DNA of 64,000 nt. Source: Massilia terrae (GTDB taxonomy: Bacteria > Pseudomonadota > Gammaproteobacteria > Burkholderiales > Burkholderiaceae_D). Position 1 is the first letter of the stretch; every line of letters begins with the position of its first letter. The notes below the pieces were generated by a model. That model was not told the DNA's origin and ran no database searches. It saw only the letters and a program-made list of their open reading frames with translations. Location: positions 868,001 to 932,000 of the forward strand of contig NZ_JANUGU010000001.1 of NCBI RefSeq assembly GCF_024753145.1. The letters run 5' to 3'. The position numbers and the translations under genes are program-made. Below are positions 1 to 8,353 of this stretch, one piece after another.

Positions 1-1227
1 CTGGCACAGCATCGGCAGGCCCGGATTGCTCCAGCGCTTGCCGGCCTTGTGCTGTTCCTGCCAGTAGCGCAGCCGCGGCAGGTGGTATTGCTCGAAGCTG
101 TCCGGATACTGCTCTTTCAGCCACTGCAGCTCGCTTTCCTCCGGCACCCAGGTGTGGATCGCCGCGGCATGGTTGAAGTTGTAGAAGATCGACCAGGCGA
201 TGTGGGACAGGTGATCCTTTTCCTGCGCGGCCTGCTCGTGGTACTTGGGCATGCGCACGCCGTAGCGGGCCAGGTCGGCGAACAGGGCGCCGCCGTTCTG
301 TTCGAAATAGATCTCCCACGCTTCCTTCCAGCTAATCACGCGCTTGGGCAGCATATAGTCCATCATCATCGCCACCAGCGTGAGCAGGCGGTAGCCGCGC
401 CAGAACCATTTGTCGACCCATTTCTGGATGATGGGCAGGTTGGCCGGATCCTGCTCCAGCATGAATTTGACCACTTCAAGGCCGAGCGTCATGTGGCGCG
501 ATTCGTCCGACTGCGCCGAGAAGCCGAAGGTCACGGTCGCCATGTCGCCATTGAAGGCGGCGCCGGACATGAAGGGCATGAACAGCAGGTTGGTCAGCAC
601 ATATTCGAAGGAGAAGGAAATGGCGGTGATGAACTCGAACGGTCCGGCCGTCATCGCGTCCTCGAAATAGGACTTGGGCACCGACAAGTACCACAGGCGG
701 TCGTGCATGTGGCGCCAGTCGGCGAAGCCGTTGAAGAAGCGGTTGTACTGGCTGATGGTGTGGATCTGGGTCTGGCAGTGGCGCAGCTCGTCCACCGACT
801 GCATCTGGCAGGCCACGCGGGCCCCGGCGCCGCGCAGGTTGCGCCCGGCCATGGCGAAGCCGCGGTGGGCCGCGTATTCCAGCGGCGAGACGCCGGTCAG
901 GAACAGCTTGAGCGCGTTCACGTAGCGGGCGTCGGTCACATGCAGCTGGCCATTGTTCTGCTGGAAGGCGTCGATGATGGCGTACAGCTTGCGTTCCTTC
1001 TCGGACTGGAACTTCCAGTACGCGTCCATCGTCATGCGGAACGGATCTTCCCAGCCGTCCCAGTCGTGAATGACGATGCCTTCGAAGCGGTCCTGGGGAA
1101 AGACCTTGTCCATCGGGTGGTAGGTGGTGTCCCAGCCGAGGTCGCGGGTGAGCAGGGCGTACTTGTCGCGGATCGACATTTTCTGCGCCGGCGCCTGCTT
1201 GGGCGATTGCGTGGTTGCGGTATTCAT
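1..1227 (-). CDS. dmpN: Phenol hydroxylase large (alpha, di-iron) subunit, 3' end cut by window edge
   Basis: This is the oxygenase alpha subunit of a soluble multicomponent phenol 2-monooxygenase, which hydroxylates phenol to catechol in the cytoplasm. The visible 409 residues start MNTATTQSP after a good AAGGAG site. The carboxylate-bridged di-iron ligands of the family can be read: E117, then E147-L-R-H150 (DELRH), E208 (FEY), then E242-S-R-H245 (DESRH). The family is usually about 510 residues, so roughly 100 C-terminal residues lie to the left of the window. It is the last visible gene of the operon dmpK-L-M-N and starts 20 bp after dmpM. The order matches Pseudomonas dmp/phe operons, so the missing P4 (dmpO) and reductase (dmpP) genes probably continue beyond the edge. 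Confidence 0.95.
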   Translation of the reverse strand, partial: MNTATTQSPKQAPAQKMSIRDKYALLTRDLGWDTTYHPMDKVFPQDRFEGIVIHDWDGWEDPFRMTMDAYWKFQSEKERKLYAIIDAFQQNNGQLHVTDARYVNALKLFLTGVSPLEYAAHRGFAMAGRNLRGAGARVACQMQSVDELRHCQTQIHTISQYNRFFNGFADWRHMHDRLWYLSVPKSYFEDAMTAGPFEFITAISFSFEYVLTNLLFMPFMSGAAFNGDMATVTFGFSAQSDESRHMTLGLEVVKFMLEQDPANLPIIQKWVDKWFWRGYRLLTLVAMMMDYMLPKRVISWKEAWEIYFEQNGGALFADLARYGVRMPKYHEQAAQEKDHLSHIAWSIFYNFNHAAAIHTWVPEESELQWLKEQYPDSFEQYHLPRLRYWQEQHKAGKRWSNPGLPMLCQ

Positions 1228-1247
1228 GGTGTCTCCTTGTATATGTG

Positions 1248-1520
1248 TTAGCCCCAGGCCAGCACGAACTGGTCGTCGGTTTCTTCGATGTTGCCGGCCA
1301 GCGAAATCAGTCCCAGCTGCAGCTCCTGCACCTCCCAGCGCCGGCCGATCAGGTCTTCGACGGTGGCGCGGTTGATTTCAAGGCGGCGCGGCGCATCGAT
1401 CTTCACCATGGCGGGATAGCGGTGCACGGTCGCGCGCGGGTTGTCGGCCTCGATGGCTTCGATGACGGAGCGCATGTCCTCGTTGGCCTGCAGGGCGATG
1501 AAGACCAGTTGTTCGCTCAC
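1248..1520 (-). CDS. dmpM: Phenol hydroxylase regulatory/coupling protein (P2)
   Basis: This small cofactorless effector protein (MmoB/DmpM family) binds the hydroxylase and tunes turnover. It has 90 residues, the usual family length, and begins (M/V)SEQLVFIALQANED. I chose the GTG start at 1520 because AAGGAG sits just upstream and because the GTGA overlaps the dmpL stop by 4 bases, a typical translational coupling. A longer in-frame reading exists upstream but runs through dmpL in the wrong frame. It lies between dmpL and dmpN, the canonical position. The identification comes from the motif around NPRATVHRYPAMVKI and from context. Confidence 0.93.
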   Translation of the reverse strand: MSEQLVFIALQANEDMRSVIEAIEADNPRATVHRYPAMVKIDAPRRLEINRATVEDLIGRRWEVQELQLGLISLAGNIEETDDQFVLAWG

Positions 1521-2524
1521 GATGGCGCTCCTTGCCGGGTCAGGCCGAGGCCGGCCAGGCGTTGTTCCAGCGGTGCGGCGACGGCCGCGAGCACGTCGCC
1601 GCCGTCGTCGCCGAACAGGCGCTGCGCGACCGGTTCCAGCGCCGCTTCGAAGCGGTCGAGCCAGCCGAAGGCGAAGCTGCCCAGCACGGCCGCATTCGCG
1701 GCGCTTTCCTGGGCGGCGGTCTTCACCACGGCATCGACCCAGCGGCTGGTTTCGCCGAACCATGTGCGCATGAAATCGGTGGCGAGCCCATAGGTGGGAC
1801 CATGGCCGATGGCCAGCTGGGCGTCGAGCTTCTGGTAGAACAGCGGATACACAAGGCCGTCGAAGACCAGGTTCTGTGCCACGAACAATTCGAACCAGTC
1901 CTGGCGCACCAGCAGGTCTTCCGTCGCGTGGCGCACCCCTTGCCAGGCCGGGTCGTCGAGCCAGGCAGTCCTTGCCGTGTCGACGGCTGGCTTGCCGCCG
2001 ATGAGCAGGCCGATACGGGTCAGGTACTGGGCAAGCGCCAGCCGGTCCATGGTCTGGAACATGGCCGCTTCGGTGATCGCGGAACCGTAGCCGTACGCGG
2101 TGACGTAGGCATTGTTCATATTGGCGGCCCATTCCGCGTGGCGCAGCACGACCAGGGTGGTCACCAGTATGTCCCGGGTCGCGGCCGGCATGACGGCAAG
2201 CAAGCCGCGCTGCTCGATGAACTCCAGGTTCTTTTCCATCGACTCCTGCTGGCGGGCGCGATTGTTCACCCAGGTGCCGTAGTAGAACTGGCGCGGGTCC
2301 TTCAGCGCGTGCCAGTCGGCCATCTTCACGGCCGTGCGGCGGCTGTCGTACAGCTCGTACTCGGGTTGCCACAAGGGGCGATAGTGGAAACTGGTGTCCG
2401 GCTGCAGGTCGTACATCGCTTCCTGGTAGCGCGTGGCCGGCTTGTCCGGACCGATGCGGCGGGCGATGTTGGCGAAGGTCTGCCGCAGCGGCGTGATGCC
2501 GTCGGTCCGTATGTCGATTTGCAT
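1517..2524 (-). CDS. dmpL: Phenol hydroxylase beta subunit (P1)
   Basis: This is the structural beta subunit of the (alpha-beta-gamma)2 phenol hydroxylase oxygenase. It has 335 residues, about the normal length. It shows the family's N-terminal YEAMYDLQPD-like stretch and the Trp- and Tyr-rich region (YYGTWVNNRARQQE) typical of the Dmp/Tou/Tmo beta subunits. These proteins share the alpha-subunit fold but lack the iron ligands, and no paired ExxH motifs are seen here. It starts 19 bp after dmpK and its stop overlaps the dmpM start. A GGAGACAAG ribosome site precedes its ATG. Confidence 0.93.
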   Translation of the reverse strand: MQIDIRTDGITPLRQTFANIARRIGPDKPATRYQEAMYDLQPDTSFHYRPLWQPEYELYDSRRTAVKMADWHALKDPRQFYYGTWVNNRARQQESMEKNLEFIEQRGLLAVMPAATRDILVTTLVVLRHAEWAANMNNAYVTAYGYGSAITEAAMFQTMDRLALAQYLTRIGLLIGGKPAVDTARTAWLDDPAWQGVRHATEDLLVRQDWFELFVAQNLVFDGLVYPLFYQKLDAQLAIGHGPTYGLATDFMRTWFGETSRWVDAVVKTAAQESAANAAVLGSFAFGWLDRFEAALEPVAQRLFGDDGGDVLAAVAAPLEQRLAGLGLTRQGAPS

Positions 2525-2543
2525 GGCTTGTCTCCTGGTGGTG

Positions 2544-2792
2544 TTAATCGTGGGGGCGTTCGCCGGGCACGCTGTCGTGCCAGTGGCGTCGCTCGTGGTC
2601 GCGCTGGGCGGCGGGGATGTCCGGCAGTTCGAATGCGCGCTGCTTGCGCCGGAATGCCTCGTACTGTGCCGGACGCATCGTCAGCTCCACGCACAGGCCC
2701 GGGTCGCCGATCGAAAATTCGAACTGGATCCAGCCGGCCTCGCGTGCAGTCACGCGCACGAATCGGCTGGGCATGTCGGGCAATGGTTTCAT
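2544..2792 (-). CDS. dmpK: Phenol hydroxylase accessory/assembly subunit (P0)
   Basis: This 82-residue protein is the first gene of the operon. DmpK-type proteins are not part of the active enzyme; in the family they are thought to help assemble or iron-load the apo-oxygenase. The start MKPLPDMPSRFVRV was chosen over an upstream in-frame ATG at 2828 because AGGAGGAGAC lies immediately before it. The upstream ATG also lies so close to the sigma54 promoter (2830-2844) that it would fall upstream of the transcript start. The conserved core (FVRVT..GWIQFEFSIGDPGL..E) matches the phenol_hyd_sub family. Confidence 0.9.
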   Translation of the reverse strand: MKPLPDMPSRFVRVTAREAGWIQFEFSIGDPGLCVELTMRPAQYEAFRRKQRAFELPDIPAAQRDHERRHWHDSVPGERPHD

Positions 2793-2829
2793 GTCTCCTC
2801 CTGTTTTCTGTTGCCGCAACAGAGACATA

Positions 2830-2844
2830 GCAACCGGCGTGCCA
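2830..2844 (-). promoter_or_regulatory. Sigma54 (-24/-12) promoter of the phenol hydroxylase operon
   Basis: On the minus strand the sequence reads TGGCAC-GCCGG-TTGC, an exact fit to the RpoN consensus (TGGCAC, 5-bp spacer, TTGC). The predicted transcript start is about 12 bases beyond the -12 element, near 2818, giving a leader of about 26 bases with the strong dmpK ribosome site. This agrees with control by the adjacent NtrC-family activator and with the well-known Po promoter of dmp operons. Confidence 0.88.
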
Positions 2845-3034
2845 GCAGCCCGAATGCCTGCGCTTACGAGGGAAAGCCGGCCCGCAGAAGGGGCGGTGCG
2901 CGGCGCCCGCTTGACGATTTCATGAAGCGCCGGGCGGCGGTTTCAGCAAATGCCCAGGCAAGAAGAGGAAAGATGTTGCGGCGATGAGACGTGGCGGTCC
3001 CCGGCGCTGCTCGCGCGGGACCGGGCGGGGAGGC

Positions 3035-4726
3035 TTACTTCAGGCCTTTCAGCTTGTCGAGACGGTAGGCGAGCTGGGGCCGGGTGATGCCCAGCAATCG
3101 CGCCGCCTGGGTAACGTTGCCTTCGGCCTTGGCCATGGCCGTGTGGATCAGGCGCGCTTCGAACTGGTCCAGCTTGAATTCCTCGCTGAGCAATTGCTCG
3201 CACAACGTATCCGGGCCGGCGCCCGGTTCATGGGGGGACGGCGTGTACAGGTGGCCGGAGGGCGCGATCGCCTTCATGCCGCCGGGTTCGGCCAGATTCG
3301 GGAACAGCGTGTGCACGTCGATCATCTGCTTGCTGTCGGTGAGGATCACGCTACGCTCGATCATGTTCTCCAGTTCGCGGATATTGCCCGGCCACGGGTA
3401 CAGCATCATGGCTTCCATGGCCTTGTCCGAGACCCCGAGGATGCGCTTGCCGTACAGCGTGTTGTACTTGCCGATGAAGTGTTCGGTGAGCAGGCCGATA
3501 TCCTCGCTGCGCGCGCGCAGCGGCGGAATATGGACCGGATAGACGTTGAGGCGGTAGTACAGGTCGGCCCTGAATTTTCCGCTTGCCACCGCCTGCTTCA
3601 GGTCCTCGTTGGTCGCGGCCACGATGCGCACGTCGATCGCATAGCTGTGGCTGCCGCCGACGCGCTCCAGTTCGCCTTCCTGCAGCACACGCAGCAGCGA
3701 CGCTTGCGCGCGCGCCGACAGTTCCACCACCTCGTCCAGGAAGATGGTGCCATGATTGGCACGCTCGAATTTGCCGGGCCGGCTGACGGTGGCGCCCGTG
3801 TAAGCGCCTTTCTCGACGCCGAACAGTTCCGCTTCGATCAGGTCGGGCGGAATGGATGCGCAATTGACCGCCACGAAGGGCTGCCCGGCGCGCGGCGAAC
3901 TGGCGTGCAGGCCGCGTGCGAACACTTCCTTGCCCACGCCCGTCTCTCCCAGCAGCAGCACATTGGCCTTGCTGGCGGCGGCGCGCCGCACCAGGTGGCT
4001 GGCTTCGCGGAAGGCGCGCGAACGGCCCACCGAATTGGCCAGCGTGTCCTGCTCGCCGGCGCGCAGCGCTTCGCGCAGCTCGCCGACTTCACTCTGCAGG
4101 GCGAACAGCTCTTCGGCCATCGAGTCGCGCAGCAGCAGCCGCTCGGTCTCGGCGTGGTCATCCCATTCCTCGGCCGGCTTGCCGACGATTTCGCAGTGCG
4201 CGGCGCCACAGCCGAGACACGCCACTTCCTTGTAGATGATGGGGCGCCCGATGAAGTAGGTGGTGTAGCCGCTCGCGTAGCCGAGCAAGCTCCAGCACAC
4301 CGGCTCGGTACTGATTTCGTGGTGCTGCCGATACACCTGGGCCTCGAAGGAATTGCGCCACTCGAAGCGGCCGAAGAAGCTGCCCTTGGCGAGATCGAAG
4401 TCCAGTTCCAGCGGCCGCACATGGACCAGGCCGCGGATGCCATGCAATTGCGGGCCCACCATGAACGCCTGTTCGGCCGGCAGGTCGGGGCGCAGCTTGC
4501 GCGCCAGCTCCGCGTCGCGCAGCCCGGTCTGGTAGCCGAAGCGCAGCAGCAGGGCGCGCGCACGCTGCGCGCCGATGCTCTCGACCAGTTCGTCGCGCAG
4601 CACGCCCCATGCGGCCGCCTGGTTGAGCGTCACGCGCTGCTCGTACAGCCAGATGGCGCCCTGATCGGGATCGAAACGGATCTGCGCGAGCAGATCCTCG
4701 TTGGACGGCAACTGCGGGTTTTCCAC
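3035..4726 (-). CDS. dmpR: Sigma54-dependent phenol-responsive activator of the DmpR/MopR/XylR class
   Basis: This NtrC-type regulator senses phenols directly and activates sigma54 promoters. Domains (numbering from the chosen start) are XylR_N sensor about 15-115, V4R about 135-195, AAA+ about 230-465 and a Fis-type HTH about 515-560. Visible motifs: phenol-pocket residues H95 (GPQLHG) and W123 (FEWRNS), Zn-site cysteines C170, C173 and C178, Walker A GETGVGKE 260-267, the sigma54-contact loop GAYTGA 307-312 (GAFTGA variant) and Walker B FLDE about 329-332. I chose the GTG at 4726 rather than the ATG at 4801. A CAGGAGAC site sits just before it, it gives exactly 563 residues (the length of DmpR), and the ATG would place coding sequence over the palindromes at 4795-4830. 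It lies directly upstream of, and in the same direction as, the operon it should control. Confidence 0.93.
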   Translation of the reverse strand: MENPQLPSNEDLLAQIRFDPDQGAIWLYEQRVTLNQAAAWGVLRDELVESIGAQRARALLLRFGYQTGLRDAELARKLRPDLPAEQAFMVGPQLHGIRGLVHVRPLELDFDLAKGSFFGRFEWRNSFEAQVYRQHHEISTEPVCWSLLGYASGYTTYFIGRPIIYKEVACLGCGAAHCEIVGKPAEEWDDHAETERLLLRDSMAEELFALQSEVGELREALRAGEQDTLANSVGRSRAFREASHLVRRAAASKANVLLLGETGVGKEVFARGLHASSPRAGQPFVAVNCASIPPDLIEAELFGVEKGAYTGATVSRPGKFERANHGTIFLDEVVELSARAQASLLRVLQEGELERVGGSHSYAIDVRIVAATNEDLKQAVASGKFRADLYYRLNVYPVHIPPLRARSEDIGLLTEHFIGKYNTLYGKRILGVSDKAMEAMMLYPWPGNIRELENMIERSVILTDSKQMIDVHTLFPNLAEPGGMKAIAPSGHLYTPSPHEPGAGPDTLCEQLLSEEFKLDQFEARLIHTAMAKAEGNVTQAARLLGITRPQLAYRLDKLKGLK

Positions 4727-4794
4727 GACGACGTCTCCTGCATGGATATCGATATTCTCAGGGAATAGTGCCACAGTTTCCGCGCGCAAGTTCT

Positions 4795-4830
4795 TCATCA
4801 TTTGATGATGCCCGCTTCATCAAATGATGA
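4795..4830. promoter_or_regulatory. Tandem palindromes, likely upstream activating sites for the DmpR-type regulator
   Basis: Two near-identical inverted repeats are present: TCATCA-TT-TGATGA at 4795-4808 and TCATCA-AA-TGATGA at 4817-4830. Their centres are 22 bp apart, about two helical turns, so they lie on the same DNA face. They resemble in layout the paired palindromic UAS sites of DmpR and XylR promoters. They sit between dmpR and the sphA-like gene, about 80-100 bp upstream of the predicted sphA transcript start. They could also autoregulate dmpR. The assignment to this regulator is inferred. Confidence 0.75.
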
Positions 4831-4875
4831 GGGATTGCGGTGCCGGCGCGCGCCCCCTCCTTGTGCTTGCGGACA

Positions 4876-4890
4876 TGGCATGTTCGTTGC
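4876..4890 (+). promoter_or_regulatory. Sigma54 (-24/-12) promoter of the SphA-like gene
   Basis: The sequence reads TGGCAT-GTTCG-TTGC, one mismatch from the RpoN consensus with the exact 5-bp spacer. It lies 46 bp downstream of the paired palindromes and 41 bp before the ATG at 4932. The predicted transcript start is near 4902. Confidence 0.85.
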
Positions 4891-4931
4891 GTCAGGCTTC
4901 GTCGCCGCAACAACACAACAAAGGAGACGAG

Positions 4932-5810
4932 ATGAAGCGAGCAAGCATGTTGGTATTGGCCCTGGCATCCGCGTGGGGCAGCGCCGGCGCCACGGAAAAC
5001 GGTGGCCTCGGCATTTATCCGGATGGGCTGGAGAATTTCATGTCCGGGGCATTGCCGCCGCCGGGCGTGTACGGGATCGTGTATGCGGGCAGCCTGCGCT
5101 ACGACTCGGTGCGCGATGGCGCCGGCAATGCGGTGGCGATCCCCAATTTTGGCGTGCGGGTGAACGTGATCGCGCCGCGCCTGGTCTGGGTCAGCCACCA
5201 ATCGCTGTTGGGCGGACAGCTGGCCTTCCATGTGGTGGCGCCGCTGGTGGACGTCGACATGCATGCGGGCGCGGGCCGATGGAAGAGCCAGGGACTGGGC
5301 GACATGACCATCGGTGCCGCGCTGGGCTACCATGCATCCGACAGCCTTCACTACCTGGCGGCACTGGACGTGGTCGCGCCGACCGGTGATTACAAGCCGA
5401 CCGATCCATCGAGCGCTGGCAAGAATTATTGGACGGTGCAGCCGGTATTCGCGCTGAGCCAAGTGCAGGCGCGCGGCTGGAACGTCGACCTCAAGGCAAT
5501 CTATGACCTGAACGGGACCAACCACCAGACCGGCACCCGCTCAGGGCAGGCGCTGCATGCCGATTATGCGCTTGGCTGGGGTTGCGGAAACGGCTGGGTG
5601 GTGGGCGTCGGCGGCCATGTGTACCGCCAGGTCGGCGCCGATTCCGGCCCCGGCGCAGCGGGGAAGGCGCGTGCATTCGCGCTCGGTCCCGCGCTGAAAT
5701 ACGACAGCGGACGCGGCTGGTTCCTGACGGCCAAGCTGCAGCGGGAGTTCGACGTGCGCAACCGGCCGCGCGGTGAGCAGGCCTACGTGAAGGCCGTATT
5801 GCCCTTGTAG
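4932..5810 (+). CDS. SphA-family outer-membrane protein (phenol meta-pathway associated, putative aromatic uptake channel)
   Basis: This 292-residue protein has a signal peptide (about residues 1-20, cleaved after GSAGA) and a beta-strand-rich body with regular alternating aromatic and Gly residues. It resembles the Phenol_MetA_deg / SphA family found beside aromatic degradation operons. Members are presumed outer-membrane barrels that admit hydrophobic aromatics. The ATG at 4932 is preceded by AAAGGAGACGAG. It is divergent from dmpR and has its own sigma54 promoter, so it should be induced together with phenol hydroxylase. The function as a channel is inferred from family and context. Confidence 0.75.
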   Translation: MKRASMLVLALASAWGSAGATENGGLGIYPDGLENFMSGALPPPGVYGIVYAGSLRYDSVRDGAGNAVAIPNFGVRVNVIAPRLVWVSHQSLLGGQLAFHVVAPLVDVDMHAGAGRWKSQGLGDMTIGAALGYHASDSLHYLAALDVVAPTGDYKPTDPSSAGKNYWTVQPVFALSQVQARGWNVDLKAIYDLNGTNHQTGTRSGQALHADYALGWGCGNGWVVGVGGHVYRQVGADSGPGAAGKARAFALGPALKYDSGRGWFLTAKLQREFDVRNRPRGEQAYVKAVLPL

Positions 5811-5821
5811 GCCAGCTCGCG

Positions 5822-5852
5822 GTATCGCCCCTGCAACGGCAGGCGGCGATAC
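5822..5852. terminator. Hairpin between converging genes, possible bidirectional terminator
   Basis: Outer arms GTATCGCC (5822-5829) and GGCGATAC (5845-5852) enclose an inner CCTGC/GCAGG stem. It fills the 45-bp gap between the converging sphA-like and GH35 genes. There is no T-tract, so intrinsic termination is uncertain. Confidence 0.45.
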
Positions 5853-5855
5853 GAG

Positions 5856-8279
5856 TCACTTCGGCCGGACCGTCAAGCCATATTCCGGCACGAGTGTCGC
5901 GTGCTTCAGCTTCGCGAGCTGGCCGTTCTCGAACTGCGGCGCCACCGTGGGATCGAAATATACTTTTGCATCCTCGCGCAGCGGCAGCACGGTCAGCATC
6001 AAGGGCGTGCCGAGTTTGCCGGCATAGCGTTTCAGGCCGATGCGCCAGGTCTTGCCGTTGAAATAGTCGTCGTCCAGCATCTCCGCGCCGGCGAACAGGC
6101 GCGCGACGTCGCCTTGGTAGTCGATGTCGAGGAAGACGTCGGAGACGTGATCCAGCACGCCCGCCGGAAGTGCGATGGACCAGGCGGCGGAGGCGCCGAA
6201 GGCTTCCGGGCGCGGAATGGTGGAGGGCGTTTTCGATGGCGGCATCTTGTCCGCGGGACGCAGCAATTTGACGTCGGCGCCAAGCGTGACCGGCTGCGCG
6301 GACGCCACATAAGTCTGGAATATTCCATCCTGGCCCGACGGCGCGAGCGCGAGCGATCCGCCCAGGGCCTTGGGCGGCTTCGGATAGATGCCAAAGCGGA
6401 AGGCCGGACTGGTCTGGCGCAGCTCGATTGCGCCGTCAACGCCTTCGAACACGTGCGCCTCGCTCGCGACGAGGTAGTCACGGCGGCCCAGCGAGACACG
6501 CGTCAAGTGCTCGGCCTGCGCCTGCGTCAACAGGACAAAGCGGGCAGTCCGGTGCTCGCCGCCATCAACGGTCACGACCTGGCCGGGGCTCGGCCTGACG
6601 ATCTTGCCGCCATCGAAGACGAACTCGGCGGGAATCTGGCCGGTCTGCATGAAGACGTAGAGCTCGCCCTGATCATCGCGGATCCGCGTCACGGGCTGCG
6701 CGGTCGCCCACGCGAGGCTGACGCCGGACAGGTCGAAGCGCAGCGGCCAGATGAAGGCGTCGCCCTGGTTGACGGTGATGCCGTGCGATGGCAAGGTCAA
6801 GGTTTCACCAGCCATTTTCACCGTGAAGCGGACGTCCCGGTGCTCCGCCATGTCGTACTGGCGAACGTAGTTGTTCACGAACAGGAATCCGGACTTGCCG
6901 TCGCCGCGCACCGACCAGCGCAGGGTCGCCATATCCGCGGCGTTTTTCGCTTGCACATCGGGAGCGAACACCTCGGTCGGCGCGAGACGGTCGCCGAAGG
7001 ACTGGATAAAGTAGTGGAGCGGCTTCAGGCGATTCAACACAGGCCGCGCATCGCCATACTCGCCCAGCGGCGCCTGGAAATCGTAATTCAGTTTCGGCAG
7101 GTCGTTTGGCGCGCCGAGGGTGGTTGTTTCTTCACGCGATGGATAGCCGGCGGGATTCTGCCCACCGTGGAACATGTAGTAGCCCAGCAGATTGACGCCC
7201 GAGCCCATCTTGGTGATGGCCATGTCGGCGATATCGTCCGGCGACACCAGCGGACGGCGGCGGTACATGGCCGGCACGCCCGCGCCATATTCCGCGCCGA
7301 AGAAAGGCGTGATGTCCTGGTCGCGCGCGGCATCGCCCACCTTTGAATTGCCGCCTTGTGCGCCGAGGCCCTTTTCGTCGCGCACGCCGAACTGGAACAT
7401 ATAGCTGGACTTCGGCGGCAGCGCGCTCAGCAGCTCGGACCACGGTTCGTCGACGTAGGTGCCGAACACCGGGATCACCTCACCGCGCGGAAAGATGGTG
7501 CGGTCCCATCCGGTCACCGTGTAGAGGGGGGTGTCGAGCCCATCCTTCAACGCCATCGCCTTCAGGACGGCGATATGCTCGCGGCCCTGGCCGGCGCCGG
7601 TGCGGTTGTATTCGTTCTCGATCTGCACGCCGATGACCGGGCCGCCGTCCTTCCACAGCAGCCCGCGCGCCTGCGCAGCGATCTCCTTGAAGAAGCCGTC
7701 GACCGTGGCGAGGTAAAGCGGGTCATTGCGCCGCGTCGGCATGGAGTCGACCACCCAGTCGGGAATGCCGCCATAGCGCACCTCCGCATGCGCCCATGGC
7801 CCGATCCGCAGAAAGACATACAGCCCATGTTTTTGCGCCAGTTGAACGAAGCGGCGCAGATCGCGGTTGCCGGACCAGCCCGATGCGCCCGGCTTTTCCT
7901 GATGGTGCTGCCAGATGATGTAGGTCGAGACGACATTGACGCCGGCCGCCTTCATTTTCAGCAGCTCTGCTTCCCAGTCGGCGGCCGGATAGCGGCTGTA
8001 ATGAAATTCGCCCATGACCGGAATGACCGGCTTGCCGTTGATTTCGATGAAGCGGCTGTTGACGGTCAGCGTGGCGCCGCCGGGCGCGGTGTGGCTGCCC
8101 ATCTTGAGTTCGCCCGCCCGCGGCGCGGCTGGCCTCGTATCGGCCCGGATAGTCAATTCTTCGGCGCTGCCATGCGCGGCAAGGAACATCAACGGTGCCA
8201 GCAAGAGCGGCAGCAAGGAGGTCGTCACTGTGATATCCCATCGGAAAGGTTGGGATCGATAAGATAACCGCTCCGGCAT
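5856..8279 (-). CDS. GH35 beta-galactosidase, exported
   Basis: This 807-residue enzyme removes terminal beta-galactose from oligosaccharides by a retaining mechanism. The GH35 signature GGPVIGVQIENEY is at about 213-224, with the acid/base Glu at E223. The likely nucleophile is E330 in FFGAEYG. A hydrophobic signal segment (LLPLLLAPLMFLAAHGSA, about 22-39) indicates export. The ATG at 8279 gives a long n-region. A GTG at 8228 would give a more ordinary signal peptide (MTTSLLPLLL), and neither has a clear ribosome site. C-terminal beta-sandwich domains fill about residues 480-807, as in other large bacterial GH35. It is a stand-alone gene converging on the SphA-like gene. It probably supplies galactose to the dgo route in this window. 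Confidence 0.9.
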   Translation of the reverse strand: MPERLSYRSQPFRWDITVTTSLLPLLLAPLMFLAAHGSAEELTIRADTRPAAPRAGELKMGSHTAPGGATLTVNSRFIEINGKPVIPVMGEFHYSRYPAADWEAELLKMKAAGVNVVSTYIIWQHHQEKPGASGWSGNRDLRRFVQLAQKHGLYVFLRIGPWAHAEVRYGGIPDWVVDSMPTRRNDPLYLATVDGFFKEIAAQARGLLWKDGGPVIGVQIENEYNRTGAGQGREHIAVLKAMALKDGLDTPLYTVTGWDRTIFPRGEVIPVFGTYVDEPWSELLSALPPKSSYMFQFGVRDEKGLGAQGGNSKVGDAARDQDITPFFGAEYGAGVPAMYRRRPLVSPDDIADMAITKMGSGVNLLGYYMFHGGQNPAGYPSREETTTLGAPNDLPKLNYDFQAPLGEYGDARPVLNRLKPLHYFIQSFGDRLAPTEVFAPDVQAKNAADMATLRWSVRGDGKSGFLFVNNYVRQYDMAEHRDVRFTVKMAGETLTLPSHGITVNQGDAFIWPLRFDLSGVSLAWATAQPVTRIRDDQGELYVFMQTGQIPAEFVFDGGKIVRPSPGQVVTVDGGEHRTARFVLLTQAQAEHLTRVSLGRRDYLVASEAHVFEGVDGAIELRQTSPAFRFGIYPKPPKALGGSLALAPSGQDGIFQTYVASAQPVTLGADVKLLRPADKMPPSKTPSTIPRPEAFGASAAWSIALPAGVLDHVSDVFLDIDYQGDVARLFAGAEMLDDDYFNGKTWRIGLKRYAGKLGTPLMLTVLPLREDAKVYFDPTVAPQFENGQLAKLKHATLVPEYGLTVRPK

Positions 8280-8353
8280 GAGAATGGGCCGGTGAGGGCG
8301 GCGATGCTGCGATCACATTTTCGGATCGAGCGATACCGTTTCCGGTATGTGGC

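Noticed and set aside
2984..4768. 594-residue open reading frame on the plus strand
   Set aside because: It is the antisense shadow of the DmpR-type gene, whose domains and catalytic motifs are unmistakable. GC-rich codon use leaves the opposite strand open.
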